Of a DNA stretch of 64,000 bases, positions 34,242 to 47,493 are shown in pieces (positions within the stretch are counted from its first letter, which is position 1; every line of letters begins with the position of its first letter). Location of the stretch: positions 642,740-706,739 of the forward strand of contig SAXG01000014.1 in the NCBI GenBank assembly GCA_012932865.1, in the 5' to 3' direction. The notes below the pieces were generated by a model. That model was given only the letters and a program-made list of their open reading frames with translations, had not been told where the DNA came from and did not search any database. The position numbers were made by a program, and so were the translations under genes. The stretch is from Amylostereum areolatum (Eukaryota; Basidiomycota; Agaricomycetes; Russulales; Stereaceae).

Positions 34242-35935
34242 AGGCGGATTACTAGTAAGACTAGGAAGGATTGTCGGTAAGTTTGTTGACAAGATGGTGT
34301 AGGCGTGTTGCTTGTAAGGGTGCGGTGGTGGTGGTCCGTGGAAAGAAAGTTGGTCAGCGCTCAGTCAGCGGCGAGCGCGGCCACGGCAGGAGGCTCGAGC
34401 CTCGGAGAGAGCTTCGGTCGAGACTCGCAAGTCGCGGGGCGACGGAACGGAGGATTCAAATTTCAACTTCTGACGGCTTTATATGTATGCTCCGACAGGC
34501 TCGCGCGTTCATCGGTATTCCATCGACATCCCTCCTCGATGATCTTCAGTCTTTGGGAGAACCACGATTTTATTATCTAATTCTCCTAAGGCGCGGTGCC
34601 ACAGCAGAGGGTGCCCGGGCAGCTTTCGAAGTCTCAACAAGGTCGATCCCAGCTTGCGAAGCATCAACGTATAACGTACTCTTGCGTTGCCAGAGATTCC
34701 CTTGGGCGTGTTCAGCGCTCAGCTCTATGGGTGAATTTTACTGCAAGGTGCCAGGTTGGGGAAGACAAGTTGGCGGCTTGGTGGAGTACGTCACGAGTGG
34801 CTACTGGCCATGGATAGATTCGACAGAGGTCAATGACCGACATCCCCCGCATCCATCCTGAGCCCTCCAACCCACCTTGATGGGATAAATGTCGTCTCTT
34901 CGGTGGTGTTTTCCTCTTTCTTTAGCGAACATCTTGTATGTTGAACGTTGATCGGACCGTCTGCAGTTGAATGTATCGCCATGATCTAGTAGTGTCTGAA
35001 AGGACGAAGAAGTACTAGTTGGCAGAGGCAGAGGTGAAACGTGAAGCTTGAAGGACTGACAGATCCATGGCCAGTGGTGTTATTGTATGGAAGCCGTAGG
35101 ACAAGGACATGGAAAATATGAAATGATGCTCAATCGCACCGCACAGCGCTGCATATCCTCCATCACTGGATGGTGTGGATCGTCGAGGTCAAACCCGAGC
35201 ATGCCTGCAATGGACCGAAAATAGGTTGGCGACGGGCGGGGGATGCCACTGTGCCAGAAAACGCTAGCACCAATGATTAGTTTACAGAGACTGGTAGACG
35301 TGTATGCAATCATTGACGGACAACAAAACTAGCATGGGATTATCTGGGGATGTGGATGTGGACATCGCTCGTAAAGTATCGTAAAACATGCGTACGTGTG
35401 GATGAGGATCAAGATATGATGGACCGCAGGGGGTGGATGGCGTAAGGGAGGAGGCCGAGGGACGGGAGCTCGGGGTAGTTCTATGGGATAAGGAATAAGA
35501 ATGAGGCTCGGAAGAGGGAGGCAGCCATCTATAGCTGGCTGACTATATATAATGATGTAACCCTCACAGGTGGAAGGAAGGGGAGGAGAGGGAGGAGATG
35601 ATCGAGACGAAACCCACACACGGAAGACAAAGATCCGAAACCGTCCGACCAAACCTATATCGTACAAAATATGTGTCTCGTGACAAATCGTATCCTTGGT
35701 GGGAGGTAGGGGTGGTAGCGAGGTAATGTATGTAATGCAAGAACGATGGGGTGACACAGTGGAAGGGGAGTGTGGAAGACGAGAGGCGAAAAATGCGGCA
35801 TATGGTGGGGAAGTAGATAAAAACGGTTCCGTGTATATGTATATTTTGAAGTCTCCTGGAGATGGCCAGGAGAAGTGTATGCAACGGGTAGTGATGGACC
35901 ATGGCACGGCGGTAGATGGAAAGAACGCTACCAGA
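34242..35935. other. Intergenic region
   Basis: About 1.7 kb between COX17 and the CBM21 gene 3' end. Only short open frames without recognisable domains are seen. No RNA gene found. Confidence 0.4.
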
Positions 35936-38576
35936 TCATCTCGTCGGAGTGGCACTTCCGCTCCTCTGATACCGCGCCCTATCGTCGGATGGAGACGCGG
36001 ACGAGCGAGCGGGCCTCGGAGTTGCAAACGGCGATGTGTAAATCCCGTCGTCCATACGCGGTGATTGTGAAGTGAGGAACTCTTCAATGCTTGACGCCGA
36101 GTGCGTGCGTGGGACGTGGTCGGGAATGCCCGCGTCGCCGCCGGTGTAGAAGCAGAATCTGTCACTAAACGTCAGCCGCGACCCACGAGACAGAGACCTA
36201 TCCAAACACCGCACCTGTTCAACAGTTCTGCATAGCCGCCATTATGTTGCATTGGCGATTCACGCTCCTGCACCTTGCCGCCCATTTCAGCCGACAGCAT
36301 CTTCAGTGGCGTGCTAAAAGTTAGCCCACTTTCGTCCAGGCTTGGGCTCGAGCTGCGCGACGACTCGCTGGATGCGCTCCCTGTCGACGGCGTGCTGTCA
36401 CCGCTATCACTCCTAAACAATGGCCAATGCGGCGAGAGCAACGGCGAGCGGGTCTGCATCGGCGATGTCGGAGAAGCCTTGGTCGCATCACCCGAAGCGG
36501 GCGGGAAGGAGTTATGTCTTACATACGACGGTAAGGGTGTCGAGGGTGTCGACTCCTGTGTAGGCGTGAGCCCCGCGATAGGGAAGAACACATTGGAAGG
36601 GGTGTCCAAAGGTGTCCCAGGCGGTGTTTTCTTCACCCCAAGACCGTCGCACCCAAAGAATCCGCCGCGCTGGTGATTTCTCCCATTGTGACCTGTTACA
36701 CACAACGGCACCGTTGCCGAGGCGTCGAATGGATGGGACCAGGGTGATCACGTCCTCATCGGAGTCAGCGGGGAACCGGAACGAGGAAGGATACTCGGGA
36801 GCATCTCTAGGGGAGCCATATTCCACAGACGGGCGGACGCGAGTAGGAGGACTGGAGTTCCGCTTGGTGGTCGACTGGGGTGGGGAAGGGTCCGGCGTAA
36901 CACGATGCGGGAATGGAATTGTGCTGACAACAGGAAGGGTGGACGACTCCGCCGGTGCTTGAACCAACGCGGGAGAATGGACACTGGGATGGGTAGCCGT
37001 TCGCGCATGTATAGGACGTTGGCGCGTTTCCCGGAAGGACGAGGCGAAATCGTATCGCGAGCTGAAGGAGTTCGTGCTCCTGAAGCGGAGAGGTGGTGGT
37101 GACGACCCATCATTCCTTTCCACGGAAGGGCCGGGTGAGGGTGATGGCGAAACGGATTGAGAACGCTGCCAGTGCTGACGGGTGTGTTGAGCGAGTATCG
37201 ACCCAACCGTTTCCTTGGTAGAAGAGGCCGGCGAGCCATGTTGTTGTTGCTCCCGGACAACCTTCTCCAGTCGTGTCCGCAGGTCTTCCATCTCGCCCGC
37301 CCTCTTCTGTTCCGCCGCCGCCACTTTCTGTTCCGTGACATGCTTGATGGAAGGTGGGAGGGGACGAAACTTCTTGGTGGAGGCGCAGCTCGTAGTCCTT
37401 GCCTGCATTGTTGTCCCATATCTCCCGTCCGGCGACAGTGTACCTGAGAGCGAATAGAAGTGTACGCTCCCGCCCAGGTAGGATATCGTGCAACTTGATA
37501 ACAAACGCAAAGCGATCCCAACCTTCCTGCTCGCCCGCCAGGGGTGGTAGCGACGAGACATATCGCCCTGTGACCTCGGACGTCGTCTGCCAACTGTCCA
37601 ACGTGAAGCGGACCGCGATCCACTTCTCAAAGGCGAGGTTCCGGACGCGCACAACGCCGTTGATTGCGGGAATCTCAGGGGAAAGCGAGACGCCCTCGAG
37701 GATGACGTCTGGGAAAGAATCGCCGGTCGCATGGGCAGGTGCGTCGGAAAAGTTGATCTCCTTCATGACGAGCTTGCCCTTTGTATCCTTTCCATAAATG
37801 AATGAAGGGAACTCTTCCGCGCTTGTGGTGTCGTACTCCTCCGTTGGGCTGCCCGTACGCGAGACAGCAGTTGGCTTCTGTTCTGCGAGGAAAAGCTTGA
37901 CGTGCTCGATCGCGTCAAAATGGACCGCCTTGCCGGGCGTAGCAGGCGCGCTCTTGCTGGTGCTGACGACACTGCTAGGGGCAGTTATGATGGACAATGA
38001 GGGATGTGAAGGACGGGAGGAGCCTTTGAGAGACGATTTGAGGGGCTCGCCAGATTTTTTCCGCGCCATGTTGAGTTTCAGAGCGAGGGCGGGTACTGTA
38101 TGGGATTCGGAGACGGTCCGGGAAGTAAGTTCAGGGAGCACCGGCCGTGCCTGGCGCACTGTCAGAGGGGCCGATATATGTGCTGTGGAAATGGGGGACC
38201 GTGACGGGCGTGGGGTATCCGAATCTGAACCTGCGTAGGAATGTCGACTGTGTGGAACTGGCGTAGAACGCTCTGGCGGGCGCAAAGCAAACTGTTGGCC
38301 TCGGAGACGTTTGGGGCGGGGCATAATCGGCGGTACTGCGATGGAGCGAGGTGCTGCTGCAGCGAACGAGGAGGAAGATGAGGGGGATATCGTCGGCGGG
38401 GTGGGAGGTTGAATGACAAGCATGGTGGGAGTTGTCGAAACAGGAGAGCTCCTCCCGGAGGAAGACGCTGACGAGTTCGATGGCGCGCGTCGAGGAAGCA
38501 GAGGAAGGGGGGCGGCCGACGCATTTGAGAACCGTGCAGACAGATCGAAGGGACGAGGTGCAGAGAGGGTGGCCAT
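35936..38576 (-). CDS. PP1 regulatory subunit with CBM21 (glycogen-targeting) domain
   Basis: Starts MATLSAPRPFDLSARFSNAS. A long disordered Ser/Pro N-terminus follows. The PP1-docking RVxF-type motif is KAVHFD, near residue 220. A CBM21 domain comes next: DVILEGVSLSPEIPAINGVV, VRNLAFEKWIAVRFTLDSWQ, WDRFAFVIKL and LLFALRYTVAGREIWDNNAG. This is the Gac1/Pig1/R3-subunit architecture that brings PP1 to glycogen synthase. A coiled-coil-like EQKVAAAEQKRAGEMEDLRT and a long disordered tail follow. The last exon (35936-36158, after intron 36159-36214) opens FCFYTGG. Two extra bases (near 37380 and 36670) must be skipped to connect conserved blocks. Confidence 0.85.
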
Positions 38577-41500
38577 TGCGGGCGGCTAGGGTATCGCGGT
38601 TGAATTAAATAGAACTGTCTGCGCTTGCGATAAGGAATCCCTTCCTTTGAGACGAGAACCGGCGCACGCACAGACCTCGAGCTCGATGTAGATTTGGAGG
38701 CTCTAGCTTGAGGGTGCCGTAAACGAATACGGTACGAAGGGCCGAAGTCAAGACCCGACGCTAATTGCGCGGGACCCACTGAGGGAGGCCGGCAAGAGGA
38801 AAGCTGGCGGGAATAAACAAGGGATGAGATTGGGTTTGATATGGGGAAATCGCGGTGTTTACATACTGGCAGGGATGCGCGCGAGCGTTCACGCCGGCGT
38901 CTGCGATTACGGCAAAGTGGAGAAGGGGGGAGGGTGAGAAGGTAGGGGTAGAAAGAGAAAAGTGACGGGCGTACAGAAGGGCGATGAAATGTTCGCGGCT
39001 TGAAGGGGGAGATGGCGGAGGAGGCGGAGGCGACCCAAACGTCTCGGAAATTTGCAAACAAAGGCCGAGCGAACGAGGCTCAGAGGGCGCCGACTAGGAG
39101 ATACTCCCTGGGCGTGTGCTACACTGCTACCGGAACTGGAAGCTTGAACCTGTCCTGGTCGTTGTTGCTCGCGTCGTGGCCACCGCCGCCGCCGTCGTCG
39201 AGGGTGGAGAGAGAGAAGGGTGAGTGCGAATTTCTGCACTCGAGCGCGCGATAACATAAAAGTCAAACACGTTTATGTCATATCTACTAGCATTTGTAAG
39301 CAGCCTTGGTATTGATAATTTCATTTTCTTTCTCTTCGACAAGCTTCATCACCGCCTACTCGACAAATGCACGTTCCCTCATCGCTCTGCCCAGGCTCTG
39401 CCTCGTGAAGCTTGAAGCTTGACGCTTGAAGGCGTATCGGCTCTCTACCAAGCTCTTTGGTCCGCAAGTTTTTGACCGTCACTGCATACCACAACAAGAT
39501 TTTAGATTTTTCATCCTCGGGAGGCGGTGCAGCTCGGAGTCGACAAACCGACGAACGTAATGACGGAAACTTGTCGTCTTTCCGGTGGCAGTGGTGTTAC
39601 TCTTATGGCGAACTTCTCGGTCCCGTACGTTCTTCAATCCCGCGCGCACACAGCTCCTCTTCAATCTGCTTGGATAAATGCAAACAGACGGACAGGCAGC
39701 ATCAGCTCCCCTCAGGCGACATTCTGAACCCTCTTATTTTTTGACGGTGTCTATTTTCTGCGCGTCCTACCAGGGGGAACGTGGGCGTTTGGACGATCGA
39801 CGATAGGGAGAAGCACTCTCGTATCTACGCCTACCATGCTGTACACTTCCGAACCAAGGCCATGTTTCGCACCAGGGATCGAAGACTTCCTGACCATGTC
39901 TTGGTGCTGCAAAGCAGCAAAGTCCGAAATTGATGTCAAGGGCCGTGATTTTACGGACAACCATCGACTGGCGATTGCTCAATACTACGCTCGCCCGACG
40001 TTCGTCACTCCTCAGTTACTTGACGGCTGTTGGTGCACGTTGGTGCTTTGAGCCTCCGAGATCCGTCATCGTTGCGAAAGTATGGAGCGGAAACAAAGAG
40101 TTGCATCGATGTGATGTATAGTATACGCAGCTAAGCTAGCCACCGACGCACCAGCTGCCCAGACGACTCAATGGATAGGGTACGCAGACACGGCGGCTGG
40201 CTGCGGCTGGGCGGCTGGATTGCTTAGAAGGGGGGGGAGTACTTGCAAGAAGCTTGAAGCTTGAAGACTTGAAATGATTCAGGAGAGGCCCCGAGGGTAG
40301 TACGAAGGTTTGGACGAATCCATCCACGTCTGCCCTTGGGAGACCACAATCAGGTGGAAAAGGTTGGGAAAAGGTACTAAGTAAAAGTGTCGAGTTATGT
40401 GACTGGAGGTGGCTTGTGTGATCGACTCGTGCCAACCAGATAAGTTCGCCACAACTTGAAAGAGTTTCCGACATCATTGAATATGCGGACAACAATGGTG
40501 ACCACTGACCACTCCAGTGCCGTAGGACTCGTCGACCAAAGCTATACTTATACGCATCGGAGGCGATTCAAGCAACCAAAAGCGATAGGTCCTGCTTCAA
40601 CTCAGTTCGTATGTCGTTAGTACTTACCAGCCGATATTCGGAGTCCGACTGCAGTGTAGAGTACGTACGCCACCCCTCGGGCCTTGGGGACGCTCAAGCG
40701 CTCATGCATGCACTCAATGACCAGCGACGATGCACACTTTTATTCTCCGTTGAGAAAATATCTTCCCGACTCCAACGTTATTCAAGATGCTATCGCGTAT
40801 ACATGACGCGCGTCACGCGCCGCGTTGACAAGCGCAAAATGCATTCTCCTCAACAGATACACCCCAAAGACGCCTGTCAATAACGAAAATCCTCCTCCGT
40901 TGGCTCTAAAAAGGGAAGGCCCCCTCTCTCTCCACCACGAGCGCGTTCTAACACCTCCCGTTGTGTTTGACAGCGGCGTCTGAGTAGTCCGGCGCGCCAC
41001 GCCATAATGCCGGGCCAACATCTCCGTTTTCATCCACTCGTTCTCCGGCATCGCGCGCTTCGCCATTCCAGTCAGCCAAACAAACGCACGTCCTGCTTTA
41101 TATTTGTCCTTTGCGTTTGGGTTGCGGGCTAGCGAAAGCTACGTCTACATCGGACGTCGACATAGAACTTTTCTCGCAATGTACGGAGGGACTGGCGCTA
41201 GTAGCCTCGTTCGAACGTGCACGTTTATTTCAGGTATCATCATTACATCGGCGTTTAGACGTCCACTTGAGCTCGCCGCGATGTTCTTCGTCGGTACTAG
41301 TGGGCGCCAGCTCTCTTTCCGTTTGATTTTTTTCGCGACTCACCGGCGGTTCATCGACAGGGGCCTTGCCTCGACAGACATGGCCAGACATCTCCCCTCC
41401 TTCTGGTCCGCCGTCTGGTCCGCCGTCTATATCGTCATTCGAATGTCGCACCTTCCAAACCGCGGCGGGTCTAGATCCCCCAACTAGCCGCATTCGCCCA

Positions 41501-42992
41501 CAACGCCCATCGTGCCCAGCTCCGAGTCTCCGACGTCCTGGCCATACCAGGCCATATAAATCGAACAATGATAAATCTTCCTGCGCGGGCATGGGACTGG
41601 TTCTTGGTGTGTCCTGGATTTATGTCTCAGAGATTCATTCGCGCACGCGCACGCGACGGATGACCCCGACGCATAAGTAATGGACGCCTTCCTGTCGCAA
41701 TCACGCTCGGAGACCGGGAAAGAGGGCATGTTTTGTTCTGCTCTCAATCTATCTCACCGACTCCGGCTGGGTTACATGGTTCCGGAACTGGGTTTTAGGG
41801 AGGTGATGTGGCCAAGTATACCGGCAGTAATAAGTGGCAAGGCGACGCCTGCGCCGACGTCTCGCGTTCCAATCTCCTATGCGCGCCGATCGAGTCGCCA
41901 CGGCGGTGACGTCGGGCCACTGGCTCTGACCCCCCTCAAAGCCTCATCATTCGATGCGTAGGCCTTATTCCTAAGCTACAGGGAAATCGTAGCCAGACGT
42001 CAAAGTCCATATCCACTGGCCCCATTCTACGAAAGTGAAACAAAACCTCCTCGGAGTCGAACATCAATCGCTCTCACGTCCATACCCCTAAGGCCCCCTC
42101 CTTTCCATTTCCCTGTTCCCTCTCCTCTCTTTAATCTCTGTCTTAATTCCAGACCTACAAGTACCGACGGCGATTACTTGTCGCAGATAACTAACCGCGA
42201 CTCACAAGTCCGCAGAGGCGCAGCCTTGGCGTGGCGGGGACGCCGTTCAGGAACGACATGCGGAACACGAGGATCGCAGAGTGACTTAGTGAGGGTGAAA
42301 CCCTACGCACCGCACTATTTTCCGCTTAGCTGTCGCAAACGCACTACGCCTCCTGCAATGGCATATGACGGAACCAGGATGCCGTGGACGAGGCTCGCGG
42401 GTGCCTGCGTCCTCGACGCCGCCAGGAGGGGGCACAAAGTGTCTTAGGGTGGAGGATATCTGAGGCGCCTGTGCGCTAAATCATCGCGTACGCGGGTTGG
42501 GTTAGATATGTGGGGTAACACAGACACTAGTGGACATCGGATCTTAATGACAGGTCGAGGCTGCTAGTACTCTGGCTATGCCGCCGGCGGGTTGGCATAT
42601 GCACGCACCAGCGAGCATGCAGCTAGAGGCAGAGAGCCGGACGACAGCTGCACCTGCAACTTGAGCTTCCCATCATTCGAGAATTGACCGTACGCGGGGA
42701 ACTTGCATCGAGCTACGACGGACAAAATCGATATCGCACACTGCTATTGCTACAACCATAATCGAGTCTGAGTAATCGCGAGATAAACACGTAGTCACCG
42801 AAACAGCCCAGAAGAATTGGGGCGTACGTGGAGGCGAGAGTGCGGGAATAATGAAGGGGGGAGGAAGGGGAGAGCGTAGGGAAGGAAAAGGGGTATGTGG
42901 ATGGGAAACGACGAACAACGGAGGAGAAAGATGACCAAAGATACACTCGAAAACGAAGATACAAGTCCACGCCACATCAAGTCCAACCTAAC
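38577..42992. other. 4.4-kb gene-poor region
   Basis: The longest stretch without a recognisable gene. It should contain the CBM21 promoter near 38577. Short imperfect repeats of AAGCTTGA occur at about 39408-39440 and 40249-40268. No transposon ends, tRNA or conserved coding exon recognised. A long regulatory region, a non-coding RNA or unrecognised short-exon genes remain possible. Confidence 0.4.
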
Positions 42993-44327
42993 TTACATGA
43001 CGGTGAAGTCGCCAAACGCTCCTACTCCCACTGTGCCCTGGCCGTATGGATCTGGCGGTGAATACACATCCTGTGTCGCAAAATCTGGAAGCGGCGCGGG
43101 GTTGAAGAGATTGAGATATACATCGGTCGAGTCATGGACCATACACGACGGGTCGAAGGACGAAGGTATCGAGTGCCACCGCGCCAAACCCGGGGACCAC
43201 TGCCGCTTGGTTGGGAATCGTGGGGGGATGCATACGCATTCCGACGACGTGGGCTTGTGGCTCATGTCGCCGGCCCAATCGGCAAGTGTAGAAAATGAGG
43301 AATTGGCAGATGGCGCGATCGCCGGAGAGGTGAGGGTGAATAATGGATGCTGAATACTGTCGATGGAGGCATCGGTGCCGAGCATGAGCCCGTATGGGGG
43401 CATATACGATGTCTGTGTGAATCAACTCCCATGTCAGACCTCCGACCGTCGCGAAAGCTCGAAGAAAGTGATGCTCACCTGACCGTCCACGGGAGATAGG
43501 TAGACGTCATACACGTCCTGCAGGGCCTTGCTGGTCGAGAGACGGGGTGAGAGGAGGATGGGCCGGGACAAAGTCAGTGGAGGGGGTGCCAGGTGTGTCT
43601 GACTCTGCGACACTGGGGCTCGGGGCATCCCACGCGGGCAGAGGGCTCGATCCACTTGAAGGAGGACTGCAGGAGGCATGGTACGCGGACCCGACAGAGG
43701 AAACGGACGCACGACGGCCGTCGCTGGCGGACCAGTCGGCTGTCGTTGGGGCGTGGAAGGAAGAAGAGACGGAGGTGTCGATCGCGAGCGGGGTGGAGGA
43801 CTCTAAGTCGCTGGCGGCGGACATGACGGAGGAATGGCGCTCGAGGAGGGACGCGACTTGCGCGCGTCGTACGGAGCGGGAAGAGAGCTTGAGCGGGCGG
43901 TGCTCAAGGCGGGACAGCGGGTGCTCGACCAGAGCGTCGCTTGTTGGGTCTGTAGATGTAGTCGGGGTAGAGGCGCGCGTGCTCCTCCTTCTCCTTCGCG
44001 GAGAGCTGTACGTACTCTGCCTTCTTCGCACGGGGGAGCTTTCGCCAGGCGTCGGCCGCGCGTTTGGAGAGCCGCTTGTACTTGTCGCTGCCGGTGAGGG
44101 CGGTGCCGCTGTGGTCGCGTACGTAGTCGCAGCGGAAGATGATGAAGGAGTTGCGGGGGCGTTTGATGTAGTCGGGGTCGCCTTTCTGAGCGTGGTGGGG
44201 GAGTGGTGCAAGGGTGGAGGAGGAGGCGTGGTGGGGAAGATGAAGATGAAGAAGCGGGGAAGGCGTCGATGTCGAGATCGTCGAGCGAGGGCTTCCAGCC
44301 AGAGATGAGACCTTGGGAGCAGACCAT
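42993..44327 (-). CDS. HMG-box transcription factor
   Basis: Starts MVCSQGLISGWKPSLDDLDI at 44327. The HMG box reads YIKRPRNSFIIFRCDYV, then SDKYKRLSKRAADAWRKL and KAEYVQLSAKEKEEHARLYP, ending DYIYRPNKRR. This is the sequence-specific MATA/Sox-like class of fungal regulators, which bend DNA in the nucleus. Downstream are LEHRPLKLSSRSVRRAQVAS and a Ser/Pro-rich region. After an intron at about 43415-43480 comes a final exon (SYMPPYGLMLGTDASIDSIQ ... VGVGAFGDFTVM). Three +1 breaks (roughly 44200-44260, 43930-43945 and 43520-43560) interrupt the frame. The last two exon segments are clearly part of the same gene by order and intron phase. Confidence 0.82.
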
Positions 44328-45288
44328 GGCGGAAGGGGATACGGGGCGGCGGGGCAAGGCGGCGAAAAAAATGATGAAAAGAAGAAAAGGCCAGGGTTAT
44401 ATAGGACAAGGATTCGGCTAGTGACTGGTCCCGAGGAAGAGGTCCCGGGAGGGGGAGACTGGAGCCTCAAGCCTGCGTTAATTGCCTTGCATTGTCCTCG
44501 GCTAGCGCTCGGACCCTTGAGATCTAGATCGACTTTCGCCCGCGGTCTTCATCGGGCGACGATTCCAAGATGACCGATCACAACGCGGAGGCAATGCCCC
44601 CTTCCTCCGCCGCTCCCTCTGCCCAAATATGGTCCTATCCGTCCGCGGGGTAGAGTGCCTCCAGGTGCCTCCCCACGCACCCGTCGTCAAACCTCCACGC
44701 ATCATCTGAAGATGGAAGGTGGTGGGCCAATCATCCTGCGCATCGCGAACCACTCGAACCTTCCACAGACGCCCGCAGCAATATAATAGCGGATCCCCCT
44801 GCCATGGCCTTCTTTGGGAGGAAAGGTTCCTCAAACACGGCGGGGCGCCTTCGCCTAATCATCAACCATGGCAAAGTTGAAACCCGCCACCGAATCAGTC
44901 TCCGAGCACAAAACACATCTAATAGTCAGCACTGGCAGCTCGGTGGTAGCGGAGCGAAAAGCTAATCACCTTTGGATAAGAACGGGTGCGAGTCCGGTGC
45001 GCGACTCTAAAACCTCCAGGTATAATACGGCGCACGATCTCCAATTCCTAGGAGAGGGGTCCCGGGCGACGGGATGCGGCTAAGTGCGTTTCGCCTCGAG
45101 TCAGGCGGAGACGACTTGCGATCCGCCACCAGTTAGGGGGTATTACGACACCGACCGTCTCAACCCACGCAACATCGTTGAAAGGCCCCGTCGCGGGGAA
45201 TAGGGGTCCCCCAGGCTCGGCGGACCATGTCACGCGTGTCAAACACCCCCATAAGCCCTCCGTCAAAGACACCCGGATCCCAAATACC
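44328..45288. other. Intergenic region
   Basis: Contains the HMG gene promoter. I tested 44920-45030 as a possible tRNA, but the arms do not pair. Nothing else recognised. Confidence 0.4.
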
Positions 45289-46623
45289 TTAGACCTGATA
45301 CCTGGTGCGATCCCGACGGCCGCCGTTCTCTGCGCAATCGTCGGTGCACGGGTTGTCTCGCTGCAAGGCGGGTTTGTAAGTATCGGCCACTGCTAGTGCA
45401 GAACGGCTTATGGAGAACGCGGCCGTAAGAAGAGGCGGAGAATCTATCGGCGTGATGGGTAGGTATTTGCATGATAGATTGGAAAGAGGGGGGAATGCAC
45501 TGGAATGCACCAGTCGCCGTTCAACGTAGTATACTTCACCGAAATCTGGGTCGTCGACGCTGATGGCAGTTAGCACTCCGACGCTTCCCTTCGACACCAA
45601 AACCATGTGATTCAAATCTTCCGTTCCGCTGTCGCGCCCGCCTGTCGAACGAAAAAAAAAACACCAGCTCGATTTTGAAGAAGGACGAGTGCAGGGAGGC
45701 GCATCAGAAACGCGAAGGAGGCTGGCGCGCGATGGCATCATGGTGAAAATCCCGATATCGGACGGGGTCGAGCGGAGTGGTAGGAAAGGGACTGGCAGGA
45801 TACACGCCGCCGGGGATTGGCTGGGATTTGCATCTACAAAAACGGATAGATGTGAGGGGTTGGGCCATGTCACCTCGGCGGGTTTGAAGGCCGGAAAACG
45901 AGGCCCGTCGCGCTGCATGTGCGCCTGGCTTATCCAGAACTGTCCTTGCGATACGCATGGCTCGCACACGCGCGCCCACAGAGGAGATGTCCCAAGTGAT
46001 GGTAGCAGTCTAGACCGTGCGTGTGCCATCGGCCCGCGTCTGAGGAACGAGACGGGCACTCAAGTTGAGATTTCCCGCGCAAATACCAGGTCTACTGTGC
46101 CCAGCCCGTCTTCTAATATTTTGCCTTCTGACCATCCCATCAGCAAATCCGTAGAAATGATATTAGAAATAGAAGGAAGAACCGTACGAGTACGGGACCT
46201 TTTATCGTCCCTCTGCAGGCGCAACGTCGCGTCCTTCGGGGCCAGAATACCTTGGTAGTTGACAAGCATCCCACTAGGTTTTCTTTCTTCTTGGTCTTCG
46301 ATAAAGGCGAAGTCCTCGAGGCTCAGGTCGTTGTTCCCAAAACAATCCCCGCACGCTCCAGGTGTTCCTTTTCCTGTGACTCCTGCCCTGGAGGTTGGCA
46401 CGCAGCTGCAGCACATGTTCGGTATCATCGATAGGGATAGCTGCGCGCGAGGGCGGCCGTACGGCATAAGCGAGCGTCGGGACTTTTTGAAGAGATTACA
46501 GACGGCGAGTCGGCGACAAGTAATGTGCGCACGAAGGGAGTGTCCTACAAAGCTGTTTATTTGTATATGAACGATTGTCGAGTTGAGTGGCTGAAACACG
46601 ATCGACGGCTGATTTGCAATCAC
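45289..46623 (-). pseudogene. Long open frame interrupted by one TGA; hypothetical
   Basis: The minus strand is open in one frame for 1335 nt except for a single TGA at 46060-46062. It starts with ATG at 46623 (MIANQPSIVFQPLNSTIVHI). After the TGA it continues VPVSFLRRGPMAHARS and ends at 45289. The segment before the stop includes CCSCVPTSRAGVTG and SLEDFAFIEDQEERKP; the second half has VDDPDFGEVYYVERRLVH. No known domain. Possibilities are a gene with a nonsense mutation, a gene with an unseen intron at the stop, stop-codon read-through, or a chance open frame. Confidence 0.3.
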
Positions 46624-47493
46624 GATTGACTGTCATTCTAAATTGAAAAGTATGAGCGCACAGGAAAGCCGAGAAAGCCGAGCGGCCACGTACATCGGAA
46701 AGCCCATCAGGACATGATCAGGACTGCATCATCATGTGGCAGAATGTACGACCAAGTCAAGGTCCAAAGTTCTACCGGACACGTTGTCAGAACAACATGG
46801 AACTGTTCGAAGGAGAGAAGATGTCGAGTGGAGGTCGTCGGTCGAACGGTGGCATTTTCCCAGTGCCCACAACGAGGAACGACGGAATTGAAGCGGAACT
46901 GTTTTCAGAATCGCGACCTGTCGGAACATGCCGCAAGGTTTCCCATCACGTGAAACTCCCGTGACCGCGCGGGATTCCTCCGCTCGGGAGTCGGCGCTCG
47001 GAGAGTTTGACCGGCCTGGCCGTTTGGGGTCCATCCCATCTCATCCCATCCCGTGCGCTAACGTTTGAGTCCGCCCAGGCCGGCGGTGACGACAGGAATC
47101 CGATCTGAGACAGCCTACGATTCGGGAAGGGAAGGTACGTGGCGCTCCAGCACCTCCGCCGCCGGGAGACTCGAGGGTCCGTGAGCATATCAGGCTGCAT
47201 CCGCGTACAAAAGTCTAAATGCGTCCCCTATCGCGGGCGAATCTCTGTCTTTTCGGCGGAATATGCGCGGTCATCGTCGCAGGTAGATCCCCGATAACAC
47301 TTGAAAATGACTTGTGAAATACTTACGCGGTACAGAGCGTTCAAAGTCCATTGTGTTCGTATGGTCCGTACATTGTCCATACATGCTCCCTACTACCGCA
47401 GCCTTCAGAATATACCCCGATAGAGAGTAGGGTTTAACCGGGGTTGAAGGTTGAAGCTTTGAAGGTCTAAGGTGCCCACCTCTGATACGCTTG
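46624..47493. other. Intergenic region
   Basis: No gene recognised. A short repeat GGTTGAAGGTTGAAGC occurs near 47440. Confidence 0.4.

Noticed and set aside
44920..45030. Possible tRNA (D-arm-like GCTCGGTGGTAGCG and B-box-like GGGTGCGAGTCC)
   Set aside because: The T-stem and acceptor stem do not pair and no anticodon arm fits.
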